A DNA stretch of 64,000 nt from JAHEJE01 sp965216335 (GTDB lineage: Bacteria; Pseudomonadota; Alphaproteobacteria; Rhizobiales; Aestuariivirgaceae): the NCBI GenBank assembly GCA_965216335.1, contig OZ244154.1:310001-374000 (forward strand). Reading direction: 5' to 3'. The translations under genes were made by a program, and so were the position numbers. This document shows, piece by piece, positions 51,202 to 60,675 of the stretch (position 1 is the first letter of the stretch; the number at the start of each line of letters is the position of its first letter). The notes beneath the pieces are model-generated. The model had not been told where the DNA came from. It did not search any database and saw only the letters and a program-made list of their open reading frames with translations.

Positions 51202-53301
51202 ATGACCAAACTGAACCCCTTGCGCCTTGCCGTGGATATCGGCGGCACTTTCACCGACACGGTTCTGGCCGAGAGCGGCGGCGAGGTGATCGCCACCACC
51301 AAGACGGCAACGACCAGCAACCCGGCGCAGGGCGCGCTGGAAGGGGTGCGCCATGTGCTCGTTGAAAGTGGCCGCGGCATTGCCGAAGTCGGCGGCTTCA
51401 TTCACGGTACCACCCTGGCAACCAACGCACTGATCGAGCGCCGCGGCGCCGAGGTGGCCAGCATCACCACCGAAGGTTTCCGCGACATCCTCGAGATCGC
51501 CTATGAGCGGCGTTACAGCCAATACGACATCAACCTGGAAAAGCCGGATCTGATCGTTCCCCGCTCGCGGTGCTTCACCGTGCCTGAGCGCATGTCGGCG
51601 CGTGGCGAGGTGATCCGCGGGCTGGAAGAAAGCGCCGTCGACGGGCTGGTCGCGCAGCTTGATGCCAGGGGTGTCGAGGCGGTCGCCATCTGCCTTCTGC
51701 ATGCTTACGCCAACTCCGCCCACGAACGCCGCCTGCGCGATCTCATTGCCGAAAGGCGCCCGGATCTGGTCGTTTCGCTGTCCAGCGAGGTCAGCCCGGA
51801 GACGCGGGAATTCGAGCGTCTGTGCTCGACCATCGCCAACGCCTACATCCAGCCGCTGATGTCGCGCTACCTGGCCGATTTCGCGCGCATGATGGCTGAA
51901 GAAGGCCTCTCGTGCCCCATCCTGATGATGACGGCCGGCGGTGGCATGACGACACTTGAGACGGCGGCGCGGTTCCCTGTCCGCCTTGTCGAATCCGGCC
52001 CGGCCGGCGGCGCCATTCTCGCAGCTGGCGTGGCAGCGCAACTCGGCGAGCGAGAGGTGCTGTCATTCGATATGGGCGGCACCACCGCCAAGTTGTGCCT
52101 GATCGACGGCTTCCAACCCCAGTCGGCGCGCAAGTTCGAGATCGCCCGGGCCGAGAGGTTCATCAAGGGGTCCGGTATGCCAGTGCGCATACCGGTGCTC
52201 GAGATGATCGAAATTGGCGCCGGCGGCGGATCGATTGCCGGCGTGGACGGGCTCGGACGCCTGACGGTTGGCCCGCGCAGTGCCGGCAGCGAGCCGGGTC
52301 CGGCCTGCTTCGGCAAGGGTGGCCGGGATGCAACCGTGACCGATGCCGACGTGGTGCTCGGACTGATCGACCCGGGCCGGTTTGCCGAAGGCCGCCTGAC
52401 TGTCGACCGGCAGATGGCGCAGGCCGCCCTGCTTACCTCTGTCGGCGCTGCGATGGGGCTCGATGCCGAACGCAGCGCCGAAGGGGTCAGCCGGATCGTC
52501 GATGAGAGCATGGCAAGTGCCGGGCGCATGCACGCGGTCGAGAGCGGCAAGGACATGTCCAGGCGCACCATGATCGCTTTCGGCGGCAACGGACCGTTGC
52601 ATGCCACCCGGGTGGCGCGCCGGGCCGGCGTGGAGCGCATCGTCATCCCGCGCGACCCCGGGGTTGGTTCAGCGGTCGGCTTCCTGCATGCCCCGGTTTC
52701 TTTCGAGATCGTGCGTTCCAGCTATGCCTCGCTGGACAATCTCGATGTCGCGCACATCAACCGCTTTCTCGCCGCCATGCAGGCCGAGGCCGAGCAGGTC
52801 GTGCGCGCCGGTGCCCCTGACAGCGAAACGGAGGTCCGGCGCATCGCCTTCATGCGCTATCACGGCCAGGGCCACGAAATCGAAATCCCGCTGGCCGATG
52901 GCGAATTGACCGAGGCGCACATAGCCGGATTGCGCGCGGCGTTCGAAGCCGAATACGCCAGGCTGTTCTCGCGTTCGGTGCCCGGCATGACGATTGAAAT
53001 CCTCAACTGGGCCGTGGCGGTTTCGACACCGCGTGCCGGAGTTGAGAGGATCAAAAAGGCAAAATCTGGCGCCGGTGTGGAGCGGACCGGTCAGCGCACC
53101 ATCCTGTGCGATGTGACCGGTGAACACTGTGAGGCAACCGTCTACCTGCGTGAAGAGTTGACACCGGGCGCCGCCATTGCCGGACCGGCGCTGATCATCG
53201 AGCCGCAGACCACAACGCTTGTCAGCCGAGACTTCACGGCCGGTGTCGATTCTGGCGGCAATATCGTGCTGCAACGCCGGCAAGGGGAGGATGCGCAATG
53301 A
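51202..53301 (+). CDS. hydantoinase/oxoprolinase family, subunit A
   Basis: ATP-binding subunit of 699 residues in the HyuA / N-methylhydantoinase A / acetone-carboxylase beta family. The actin-like ATPase core is seen in LAVDIGGTFTDTVLAE, FIHGTTLATNALIERRG, LVESGPAGGAILAAG, SFDMGGTTAKLCL and IGAGGGSIAGVD. Members hydrolyse cyclic amides or carboxylate ketones at ATP cost, together with subunit B. The start at 51202 lacks a strong ribosome site; 51169 is an alternative. It overlaps hyuB by 4 bp and heads a seven-gene operon. Confidence 0.9.
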   Translation: MTKLNPLRLAVDIGGTFTDTVLAESGGEVIATTKTATTSNPAQGALEGVRHVLVESGRGIAEVGGFIHGTTLATNALIERRGAEVASITTEGFRDILEIAYERRYSQYDINLEKPDLIVPRSRCFTVPERMSARGEVIRGLEESAVDGLVAQLDARGVEAVAICLLHAYANSAHERRLRDLIAERRPDLVVSLSSEVSPETREFERLCSTIANAYIQPLMSRYLADFARMMAEEGLSCPILMMTAGGGMTTLETAARFPVRLVESGPAGGAILAAGVAAQLGEREVLSFDMGGTTAKLCLIDGFQPQSARKFEIARAERFIKGSGMPVRIPVLEMIEIGAGGGSIAGVDGLGRLTVGPRSAGSEPGPACFGKGGRDATVTDADVVLGLIDPGRFAEGRLTVDRQMAQAALLTSVGAAMGLDAERSAEGVSRIVDESMASAGRMHAVESGKDMSRRTMIAFGGNGPLHATRVARRAGVERIVIPRDPGVGSAVGFLHAPVSFEIVRSSYASLDNLDVAHINRFLAAMQAEAEQVVRAGAPDSETEVRRIAFMRYHGQGHEIEIPLADGELTEAHIAGLRAAFEAEYARLFSRSVPGMTIEILNWAVAVSTPRAGVERIKKAKSGAGVERTGQRTILCDVTGEHCEATVYLREELTPGAAIAGPALIIEPQTTTLVSRDFTAGVDSGGNIVLQRRQGEDAQ

Positions 53302-54956
53302 GTTCAGCCGATCTGACAGCACTGCAGGTGATGTGGAACCGGCTTCTCGCCGTCGTCGAGGAGCAGGCTCAGGCCCTGATCCGTGCCGCGTTCAGCCCGA
53401 TCGTGCGAGAATGCGGTGACATCTCCGCCGGCATCTTCGATCTGCAGGGCCGCATGCTGGCCCAGGCCGTGACCGGCACACCGGGCCACATCAACACCAT
53501 GGCCGAAGCGGTGCTCATTCTGCGCCAGAGGTTTTCACTGCAGGACATGAACCCCGGCGACATCTACATGACCAACAACCCGTGGATCGGCTCCGGGCAT
53601 CTCAACGATTTCCTGCTGATGATGCCGGTGTTCTTCGAGGACCGGGTGGTCGGTTTCACATCATGCACCTCGCATCTCGTCGACCTCGGTGGCAAGGGCA
53701 TGGGGCCGGAAGGCTCCGATGTGTTCGACGAGGGTCTGATGATCCCGCCCTGCAAACTGGTCGAGCGCGGCGAGGTCAACATGCTGCTGGTCGAGATCGT
53801 CAAGGCCAACTCCCGCGAGCCGATCGGCAACGAGGGCGATATTTATGCCCTGATCGCCTGCTGCGAGACAGGTGCCCGGCGGCTCGTCGACATGATGCAC
53901 GAGTTCGCCATAGACGATCTGGCGCCGCTGGCCGACTATATCATCGACACTTCGCGCCAGGCCCAGTTGTTCGCCATCGCCGAAGTGCCTGAAGGTGTGT
54001 ACGACAACACGATGCTGATCGACGGATACGAGAGTGAGATCACTCTCAAGGCCCGGCTGACGGTCGAGAGTGCGGGCATCACACTCGATTTCGCGGGAAC
54101 CTCGCCCTGTTCGAACAAGGGCATCAACGTGCCGCTCAATTATGCCACGGCCTATTCGGTGTTTGCGCTGCGTTGCGTCATCGGCGCGGACATTCCCAAC
54201 AACACCGGCTCGCTGTCCCCCTTCAGGATGATCGCGCCCGACAACACCATCCTCAGTGCGTTGCCGCCGGCCCCGGTCGCCCAGCGCCACACCATAGGAC
54301 AGATGACGCCCGACCTCGTCTACGGCTGCCTGTCACAGGCGCTGCCGGACAAGGTTCCGGCTGAGGGAGCATCGTGCATGTACGACCTGCCGCTTCGCCA
54401 CGTGCCGGAAACCGCCCGCGATGGCGGTGAGGTGTTTGCCCTTGAGCTGACCCACAACGGTGGCACCGGTGCCCGGCCATCGCGCGACGGGCTGTCGGCG
54501 ACGGCGTTTCCAAGCGGCGTGTGGGGCTCGCAGGTCGAGATATCGGAAAGCGTGGCGCCGATCCTTGTCGAGTGCCGCGAGCTGATCGCCGACTCAGGCG
54601 GGGCAGGGCGCTTTCGCGGCGGTCTTGGCCAGCGCATCGCGTTGCGGGCCACCAATGACGATTCGTTCATGGTGTTCCTGTCGGTCGAGCGCATCCGAAA
54701 TCCGGCTCGCGGCCGACATGGCGGCAAAGATGGCGCACCTGGCCGCATCCGCATTGGCGACGGGCCGGACCTGCCGGGCAAGGGCGAACAGCGCGTGCTG
54801 CCGGGCGAAACCATCGTGTTCGATACGCCTGGCGGTGGCGGCTTTGGTGATCCCGCCTGCCGCGAGCGGGCAGCCGTTGCGCGCGATGTCGGGTACGGCC
54901 TAGTGACGCCCGAACAAGCGCGCACCGTCTATGGATTGAAGGAACCCACCTCGTGA
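53298..54956 (+). CDS. hydantoinase/oxoprolinase family, subunit B
   Basis: Catalytic partner of subunit A, 552 residues. Family motifs: IVRECGDISAGIFDLQGRMLAQAVTG, TPGHINTM, YMTNNPWIGSGHLNDFLLMMPVF, LDFAGTSPCSNKGINVPLNYA and the late ETIVFDTPGGGGFGDP. Start ATG overlaps the A-subunit stop (ATGA), and its stop overlaps the aminotransferase start (GTGA), so the proteins are probably made in matched amounts. Substrate not known; 5-oxoproline, hydantoins and N-methylhydantoins are family precedents. Confidence 0.9.
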   Translation: MSSADLTALQVMWNRLLAVVEEQAQALIRAAFSPIVRECGDISAGIFDLQGRMLAQAVTGTPGHINTMAEAVLILRQRFSLQDMNPGDIYMTNNPWIGSGHLNDFLLMMPVFFEDRVVGFTSCTSHLVDLGGKGMGPEGSDVFDEGLMIPPCKLVERGEVNMLLVEIVKANSREPIGNEGDIYALIACCETGARRLVDMMHEFAIDDLAPLADYIIDTSRQAQLFAIAEVPEGVYDNTMLIDGYESEITLKARLTVESAGITLDFAGTSPCSNKGINVPLNYATAYSVFALRCVIGADIPNNTGSLSPFRMIAPDNTILSALPPAPVAQRHTIGQMTPDLVYGCLSQALPDKVPAEGASCMYDLPLRHVPETARDGGEVFALELTHNGGTGARPSRDGLSATAFPSGVWGSQVEISESVAPILVECRELIADSGGAGRFRGGLGQRIALRATNDDSFMVFLSVERIRNPARGRHGGKDGAPGRIRIGDGPDLPGKGEQRVLPGETIVFDTPGGGGFGDPACRERAAVARDVGYGLVTPEQARTVYGLKEPTS

Positions 54957-56041
54957 TCGCCGCCGTTCCGCATATCGCAGCCATGGCGCCCTATCCGCGC
55001 GTTGAAATGGAGGCGGTGCCGGGCAAGCGCCTCGTTCTGCTGAACCAGAACGAGAGTTTCCGCCCGGCCAGTCCGCAGGCCCTGGAGGCAGCCCGTGCGG
55101 CGGTGGGGAATGAGCGGCTATACAGCGACAGCGAATGCACGACCCTGCGCCGGGCGATCGCAGATGTGCACGGCATCGACCCGGAGTGGATTTTGTGCAG
55201 TGCCGGATCCATGGAAATGATATCGGCGCTGTCGCGGGTGTTCTGCGGTCCCGGCCGCAGCGTGCTGACGACGCAGTATGCCTACGCTTACCTGGCAACC
55301 ACAACTGCCGCCGCGCAGGCCCGGCGCGACGCGGTGCAGGAGGTCGATTTTTCGGTTTCCGTCGACGATCTGATCGAGGGCGTGTTCGCAGACACCGCCA
55401 TGGTGTTTGTCGCCAACCCGGGCAATCCGACCGGCACTCATGTGCCACGCGCCGAGATCGTTCGCCTGCGTGATAGCCTCCCAGATGATGTTCTGCTGGT
55501 GATTGACGAAGCCTATGGCGAATTTGCCGATGGCCACAATGCCCCGTTGTTTGACCTCGCAGCCCGCGGCAACACGGTGGTTCTGCGGACCTTCTCCAAG
55601 GCCTATGGCCTGGCCGGCGCCCGGGTCGGTTGGGGGGTGATGCCGCCGGCTATTGCCGATGAGTTGCGCAAGGTGCTCAATCCCGGGGGCATTTCCGGTG
55701 TCAGCCAGGCCGCTGCGGCAGCGGCGATGGGTGATCAGGCCTATATGCGCGAATCCTGCCGCGAGACGGCGCGAATTCGCCATGCCTTTGCCACCCGCCT
55801 GCGCGCAGCCGGATTCAAGGTTGTCGCCAGCCACACGAACTTCCTCTTGATCTGCTTTTCCGGCACCCGGGAGGCCGCCGCGGCCGATGCGGCCTTGCGC
55901 GCTGGTGGGGTGATCGCGCGGCCGATGGGCGGCTACGGCCTGGCGCATGCCTTGCGCGCGACCATTGCCAGTGACGAGGACATGGATCTTGCGGCGGGGC
56001 TTCTTGAGACCTGGGCACAGGGCAGAGGAGCGACGCCATGA
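54953..56041 (+). CDS. HisC-like class I/II aminotransferase
   Basis: PLP-dependent aminotransferase of 362 residues, similar to histidinol-phosphate aminotransferase. N-terminal LVLLNQNESFRPASPQALEA; nucleotide-cofactor segments VFVANPGNPTGTHVPR and VIDEAYGEFA; PLP lysine in RTFSKAYGLAGARVGW; C-terminal ALRATIAS. It is in a catabolic operon with no other histidine gene, so it probably acts on an intermediate of that pathway rather than in histidine synthesis. Confidence 0.88.
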   Translation: MIAAVPHIAAMAPYPRVEMEAVPGKRLVLLNQNESFRPASPQALEAARAAVGNERLYSDSECTTLRRAIADVHGIDPEWILCSAGSMEMISALSRVFCGPGRSVLTTQYAYAYLATTTAAAQARRDAVQEVDFSVSVDDLIEGVFADTAMVFVANPGNPTGTHVPRAEIVRLRDSLPDDVLLVIDEAYGEFADGHNAPLFDLAARGNTVVLRTFSKAYGLAGARVGWGVMPPAIADELRKVLNPGGISGVSQAAAAAAMGDQAYMRESCRETARIRHAFATRLRAAGFKVVASHTNFLLICFSGTREAAAADAALRAGGVIARPMGGYGLAHALRATIASDEDMDLAAGLLETWAQGRGATP

Positions 56042-56772
56042 CGGCTTCACGCGGCCGCGCCCGCATCGGCGTCCTGGTGCCGTTTACCAACACCAATCTG
56101 GAGCCGGATCTGCAAATGATGCGCCCGGATGGCGTTTCGCTGCATTTTGCCCGCATCGGCGGCTATGACGAGGATGCTATTCCCGACGATGAACAAATGG
56201 CCGGATTGGGCGCAGCGCCACTCGACGAGCCTGTGCGGCTGCTGGCCGGTGCCAGGCCCGATGTGGTGCTCTATGGCTGCACGTCGGCCACCTTGACCCA
56301 CGGACCCAACTTCGACCGCACTCTGGCGGAGCGAATCCGCACTGCCAGCGGGGCGCACACGGTGACTGCCGCCGGGGCGCTGGTGTTTGCACTCAAGGCA
56401 CTGGGCGTCGGTCGCATTGGCTTTGCCTCACCCTATGTCGCAGCGATAAACAGCCAGGCCATCGCATTTCTCGCCGGCTGCGGTATCAAAACCGTCTCCA
56501 GCAGTGAAGTCGAAACGGAGCTCGACAACACGGGGCAGGGCGCCCTGACGCCTGATGAGGTGCTCGCCCTTGCCCGCAAGGCCGACTGTTCGCGGGCTGA
56601 GGCGATCTTGCTGTCGTGCACCGACATGCGCAGCGTTGAGGTGATAGAGCGTTTGGAGCGGCAAACGGGCAAGCCGGTTGTCAGTTCCAACCAGGCGATG
56701 ATCTACGAGGCCATGAAGGCGCTCGGCATGCAGACTGCCGGCCACGGTTTCGGAAGGCTGTTCGATGTCTAG
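56038..56772 (+). CDS. maleate isomerase / arylmalonate decarboxylase / Asp-Glu racemase family protein
   Basis: Protein of 244 residues with the duplicated racemase fold. Two cysteines sit at the expected positions: YGCTSATLTHG in the first half and LLSCTDMRSVEV in the second. RIGVLVPFTNTNLEPDL at the N-terminus is typical of maleate isomerase and AMDase-like members. The family isomerises, racemises or decarboxylates dicarboxylates and hydantoin derivatives. It overlaps its neighbours by 4 and 8 bp. Confidence 0.82.
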   Translation: MTASRGRARIGVLVPFTNTNLEPDLQMMRPDGVSLHFARIGGYDEDAIPDDEQMAGLGAAPLDEPVRLLAGARPDVVLYGCTSATLTHGPNFDRTLAERIRTASGAHTVTAAGALVFALKALGVGRIGFASPYVAAINSQAIAFLAGCGIKTVSSSEVETELDNTGQGALTPDEVLALARKADCSRAEAILLSCTDMRSVEVIERLERQTGKPVVSSNQAMIYEAMKALGMQTAGHGFGRLFDV

Positions 56773-58309
56773 GGTCCGGTCCAGCCGACGCGGACAAAGC
56801 CGCACTGGGCGCAAGGCGGAACCGAAGCGACTGGCCCAACTGCCATGGCGCTCGTTGACCAACCCCTACCAGCCGATGCGCATGGTCAGCGAGGATGAGC
56901 TCGAGGCCATCCACAACACGTCGCTGCGCATTCTCGAAGACCTCGGCATTGAACTGGCCAGCGAGCGTGCGCTTGATCTGTTCGCGGCCGCCGGCGCCGA
57001 TGTCGAGCGCGCAACGAACATGGTGCGGCTCGACCGGGGCCTGGTCGAGAAGGCGCTGAAGACCGCCCCGGCCAGCTTCTCGCTGACGCCGCGCAATCGG
57101 CACCACAAACTGACCTTCGGCGGCAACCACATCAATTTCTCGCTGGTTGCCGGCCCGCCCAACGTACACGATTTGGAACGCGGCCGGCGGGCGGGCAACT
57201 ACTGGGATTACTGCGACTTCATCCGCCTGGCGCAGTATTTCAACATCATCCACATGATCGGCAATCAGGTGGTGGCACCAATCGAGTTGCCGGCCAACAC
57301 CCGGCATCTGGACACCTATAACGCCAACCTGACCTATTCCGACCTCACCTTCCTGGCGACCGCAATCGGACGCGGCCGGGCGATGGACGGCATCAACATG
57401 ATGGCGATTTCACGCGGGATGACTGTGGAGGAAATGTCCAAGGACCCCGGCATCACAACCATCATCTCGGTCAACAGCCCGCGCAAGATCGACGATGCGA
57501 TGGCAGATGGTCTGATGGCCATGGTGGAAAACGGCCAGCCGGTGTGCATCACACCGTTCACGCTGATGGGCGCGATGACGCCGGTGACACTTGCTGCGGG
57601 GCTGGCGCAGCAGAACGCCGAAGCACTGTTCGGCATCGTGTTCGCGCAGCTCATCAAGCCGGGCGCGCCGGTCATGTATGGCTCGTACACCTCCAACGTC
57701 GACATGAAGTCGGGCGCACCGGCCTTCGGCACGCCGGAGAACACCAAGGCCAATGTCATCTCCGGCCAGTTGGCCCGCAGGTACGGTCTGCCCTACCGGG
57801 TGTCGCCGACCAACGCCTCGAATGCGGCCGATGCCCAGGCGGTCTATGAAACCTCAATGGCGTTGTGGGGGGCTGTGCTGGGCGGCGGTAACTTGATCTA
57901 CCATGCCGCCGGATGGCTGGAGGGCGGGTTGACGGCGTCGTATGAAAAGCTGGTTCTCGATGTCGAGCTTTTGCAGAACATGGCCGAGGTGCTGAGGCCG
58001 CTTGAGGTCAGCGATGCCGAACTCGGTTTCGAGGCGATCCGCGGCGTCGAAGCCGGGGGTCACTTTTTCGGCACCACACACACCCTGGAGCGCTATGAAA
58101 CGGCATTCTATGATCCGTTGGTGTCGGACTGGCAGAACTACGAGAACTGGCAGGCATCGGGCGGCAAGACGGCCGAGCGACGGGCAACGGACATCTGGAA
58201 ACAGGCGCTCAGGGAATACCGGCAGCCCACCATGCCACAGGACCGCCGCGAGGCGCTGGATGCCTATATCGCCAGGCGCAGGGAACAAATAGGATCGGGC
58301 GAGCCATAG
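56765..58309 (+). CDS. MttB-family methyltransferase, non-pyrrolysine
   Basis: Protein of 514 residues from the trimethylamine methyltransferase superfamily. Typical pieces are NPYQPMRMVSEDELEAIHNTSLRILEDLGIELAS at the N-terminus, NFSLVAGPPNVHDLERGRR, TFLATAIGRGRAMDGINMMAI, FTLMGAMTPVTLAAGLAQQNAEAL and a C-terminal ENWQASGGKTAERRATDIW. There is no in-frame TAG, so no pyrrolysine. Relatives demethylate quaternary amines such as glycine betaine with a corrinoid protein; none is encoded in this window. The start overlaps the preceding gene by 8 bp. Confidence 0.87.
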   Translation: MSRVRSSRRGQSRTGRKAEPKRLAQLPWRSLTNPYQPMRMVSEDELEAIHNTSLRILEDLGIELASERALDLFAAAGADVERATNMVRLDRGLVEKALKTAPASFSLTPRNRHHKLTFGGNHINFSLVAGPPNVHDLERGRRAGNYWDYCDFIRLAQYFNIIHMIGNQVVAPIELPANTRHLDTYNANLTYSDLTFLATAIGRGRAMDGINMMAISRGMTVEEMSKDPGITTIISVNSPRKIDDAMADGLMAMVENGQPVCITPFTLMGAMTPVTLAAGLAQQNAEALFGIVFAQLIKPGAPVMYGSYTSNVDMKSGAPAFGTPENTKANVISGQLARRYGLPYRVSPTNASNAADAQAVYETSMALWGAVLGGGNLIYHAAGWLEGGLTASYEKLVLDVELLQNMAEVLRPLEVSDAELGFEAIRGVEAGGHFFGTTHTLERYETAFYDPLVSDWQNYENWQASGGKTAERRATDIWKQALREYRQPTMPQDRREALDAYIARRREQIGSGEP

Positions 58310-58317
58310 GAAATCGG

Positions 58318-59694
58318 ATGATGCTGCAGAAAACCACCGACACATTTGAGCGCGTTGCCGCGTTCGCTCTTTCGCCGGACATCGAGATTCCGGAAAGTGC
58401 TCTGGCGTTTGGCGCGCTTTTGCTGGCAGACACGCTCGGTGTGGCGGCCGGTGCCGTTCCGCTTGAGGCCGGGCGCTTGGCGCGCGATTTCGCCGTTGAC
58501 ATGATGGCGGCGGGCGACCCGCAGCACGCCGCACCGATCCTGTTCGACGGCCGCCGGGCCAGCATGGCCGGCGCGGCGTTTGCCGCGGCATCGCAGATCG
58601 ACAATCTCGATGCCCATGACGGTTTCAATCCGGTCAAGGGTCATATCGGCTGCGCCGTGGTGCCGGCGCTGTTTGCCTTTGCCGAGCGCTGCCCGGAGCT
58701 TTCCGGGCGCGAGGCATTGAGAGCGCTGGTCATCGCCTATGAGATCGCCGGCCGCGCCGGGCTGTCGCTGCATGCCAGCGTCAGCGACTATCACACGTCG
58801 GGAGCGTGGAATGCGCTTGGCGTCGCCGCTCTCGGCTGCCGGCTGCTTGGCGCAGACAAGGACCAGCTGCGCCAGGCGCTTGGCATTGCCGAGTATCACG
58901 GTCCGCGCAGCCAGATGATGCGCGAGATCGCCAACCCGACCATGCTGCATGATGGATCCGGCATGGGCGCGCTGGTCGGCGTGAAGGCGGCGGTGCTGGC
59001 GATGCGCGGCTTCACCGGGGCGCCGGCAATCACCATCGAGGCGCCGCAAGCCGCCGGTTTCTGGGGCGACCTGGGTCGGGAGTGGACAATCGAAGCCAAC
59101 TATATCAAGCCCTATCCGATCTGCCGCTGGGCTCATGCGGCAATCGACGCAGTGCGGACGCTGAAGCTGCGACACGGCTTTGCCGCCGAAGATGTCGAAC
59201 GCGTCGAGGTGCGCACCTTCACCGAGGCTGCCTGCCTGTTCCCGGCCATGCCGCAGACCACGTCGCAGGCCCAGTACAGCCTGGCGTTTGCCGTTGCCAC
59301 CATGCTGCGGCACGGCGAAATCGGCCCGGAACACGTGTCCGGGGCAGCGCTGTCGGATGATGTAACCGCCGTCCTGGTCGGACGCATCGACGTGAGCGAG
59401 GACGAGCGTCATTCGGCCCGTTTCCCGCAAGGCCGCTGGTCCGATGTCACGGTGACGCTGAAGGGCGGCCACGTTCTTTCCTCCGGCGACACACCGGCGC
59501 GCGGCGGTGTCGAAGCGCCAATGAGCGCTGCCGAGATCAAGGACAAGTTCCACCGCTTGAGCGCGGCGGCGCTGAGCAAACGACGCAGCGAGGCGATCTG
59601 GTCGGCGACACAGGAGTTGCTGTCGCCGGATGCGGACTTCGCCCGGTTGGCAAAATTGGCAACGATGCAGGCGGATGGACGGCCGAATGACTGA
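58318..59694 (+). CDS. MmgE/PrpD family protein
   Basis: Protein of 458 residues in the 2-methylcitrate dehydratase family, which includes PrpD, itaconate isomerase and other hydratases/isomerases of tricarboxylates. Typical: LLLADTLGVAAGAVP, ASQIDNLDAHDGFNPVKGHIGCAVVPALFA, EYHGPRSQMMREIANPTM, NYIKPYPICRWAHAAIDAV. It is 8 bp after the MttB-like gene and overlaps the dehydrogenase. No propionate genes are nearby, so its substrate in this operon is open. Confidence 0.85.
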   Translation: MMLQKTTDTFERVAAFALSPDIEIPESALAFGALLLADTLGVAAGAVPLEAGRLARDFAVDMMAAGDPQHAAPILFDGRRASMAGAAFAAASQIDNLDAHDGFNPVKGHIGCAVVPALFAFAERCPELSGREALRALVIAYEIAGRAGLSLHASVSDYHTSGAWNALGVAALGCRLLGADKDQLRQALGIAEYHGPRSQMMREIANPTMLHDGSGMGALVGVKAAVLAMRGFTGAPAITIEAPQAAGFWGDLGREWTIEANYIKPYPICRWAHAAIDAVRTLKLRHGFAAEDVERVEVRTFTEAACLFPAMPQTTSQAQYSLAFAVATMLRHGEIGPEHVSGAALSDDVTAVLVGRIDVSEDERHSARFPQGRWSDVTVTLKGGHVLSSGDTPARGGVEAPMSAAEIKDKFHRLSAAALSKRRSEAIWSATQELLSPDADFARLAKLATMQADGRPND

Positions 59695-60664
59695 CAGCAC
59701 AGCAATGCGCGTCGTGGTTCACACCGGCGATCCGGCACCGCTGGCCGGCATGCTCAGCGCAGAACATCCTGAGGTGGAATTCACCGCCTGCGACAGCTAT
59801 GCTGAGCTGTCCGGGGTGGTCGACCGCGTGCGGCCGGATGCGGCCTACATCATCAAATTCGACAATCGCTCGGTCTATCCCCGCGATGTCCTCCTGCAGG
59901 CCGAGGAATTGCGATGGATCGCCGTAGGCGGCTCCGGCGTCGATCATCTCAGACCCTGGGATACCGGCAGGGTGACGGTGACCAATTCAGCCGGCGTCGC
60001 AGCGGACATGATGGTCGAATACATCCTCGGCGGCTTCCTGCATTTCACGCTCGATGTGCCCGGCCTGCAGCGCGACCAGCAGGCGCGACACTGGGATGCG
60101 GCCCGTCTGGTGCGCCCACTGGCTGGCCGCACGCTGCTGATCGCCGGGCTGGGCCACACTGGCCAGGCGCTGGCGGCTCGGGCCAAGGCGTTCGGCATGC
60201 AGGTGATCGGTACGCGCGCCCGGCCGCGGGAAACCGAAAATGTCGACGAGGTCCATTCGAGCGCGGAAATCACCGGCTTATGGGGCAGGGCGGACTTCAT
60301 TGCCATCTGCACGCCACTGCTGGCGGAAACCCGGAATCTCGTCGATGCAGGTGCCTTCGCTGCCATGAAACCCGGTGCGATCTTCGCCGATGTTTCGCGC
60401 GGCGGCGTGGTCAACGAGGCGGCGCTGGTCGATGCGCTGCAGTGCGGTCACCTCGGCGGCGCGGTGCTCGATGTGTTCACAACCGAACCGCTGCCATCCG
60501 ATTCTCCCGTATGGACACTGCCCAACACCCTGATCTCGCCGCACTGCTCAAGTGTCTACGCCGAGTGGGAAATGAACTCCGCGCGGATGTTCTCAGCCAA
60601 CCTCAGACGCTGGCGCAACGGCGAGCCGTTGAGAAACATCGTCGATCCGCAGCGGGGATACTGA
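59687..60664 (+). CDS. D-isomer-specific 2-hydroxyacid dehydrogenase
   Basis: NAD(P)-dependent reductase/oxidase of 325 residues. Rossmann motif LLIAGLGHTGQALAARA, and catalytic residues: Arg in ADVSRGGVVNEAAL, Glu in VFTTEPLPSDSPVW, His in TLISPHCSSVYAE. The ATG at 59687 overlaps the MmgE/PrpD gene end by 8 bp. Last gene of the operon; 11 bp separate it from the convergent VOC gene. Confidence 0.9.
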   Translation: MTDSTAMRVVVHTGDPAPLAGMLSAEHPEVEFTACDSYAELSGVVDRVRPDAAYIIKFDNRSVYPRDVLLQAEELRWIAVGGSGVDHLRPWDTGRVTVTNSAGVAADMMVEYILGGFLHFTLDVPGLQRDQQARHWDAARLVRPLAGRTLLIAGLGHTGQALAARAKAFGMQVIGTRARPRETENVDEVHSSAEITGLWGRADFIAICTPLLAETRNLVDAGAFAAMKPGAIFADVSRGGVVNEAALVDALQCGHLGGAVLDVFTTEPLPSDSPVWTLPNTLISPHCSSVYAEWEMNSARMFSANLRRWRNGEPLRNIVDPQRGY

Positions 60665-60675
60665 AGCCGCTGATA

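Noticed and set aside
49704..51401. Longer 565-codon version of the Rieske oxygenase
   Set aside because: The extra N-terminus would run through the divergent promoter region and into the HyuA gene; ATG 50870 with GGGATG fits the family length.
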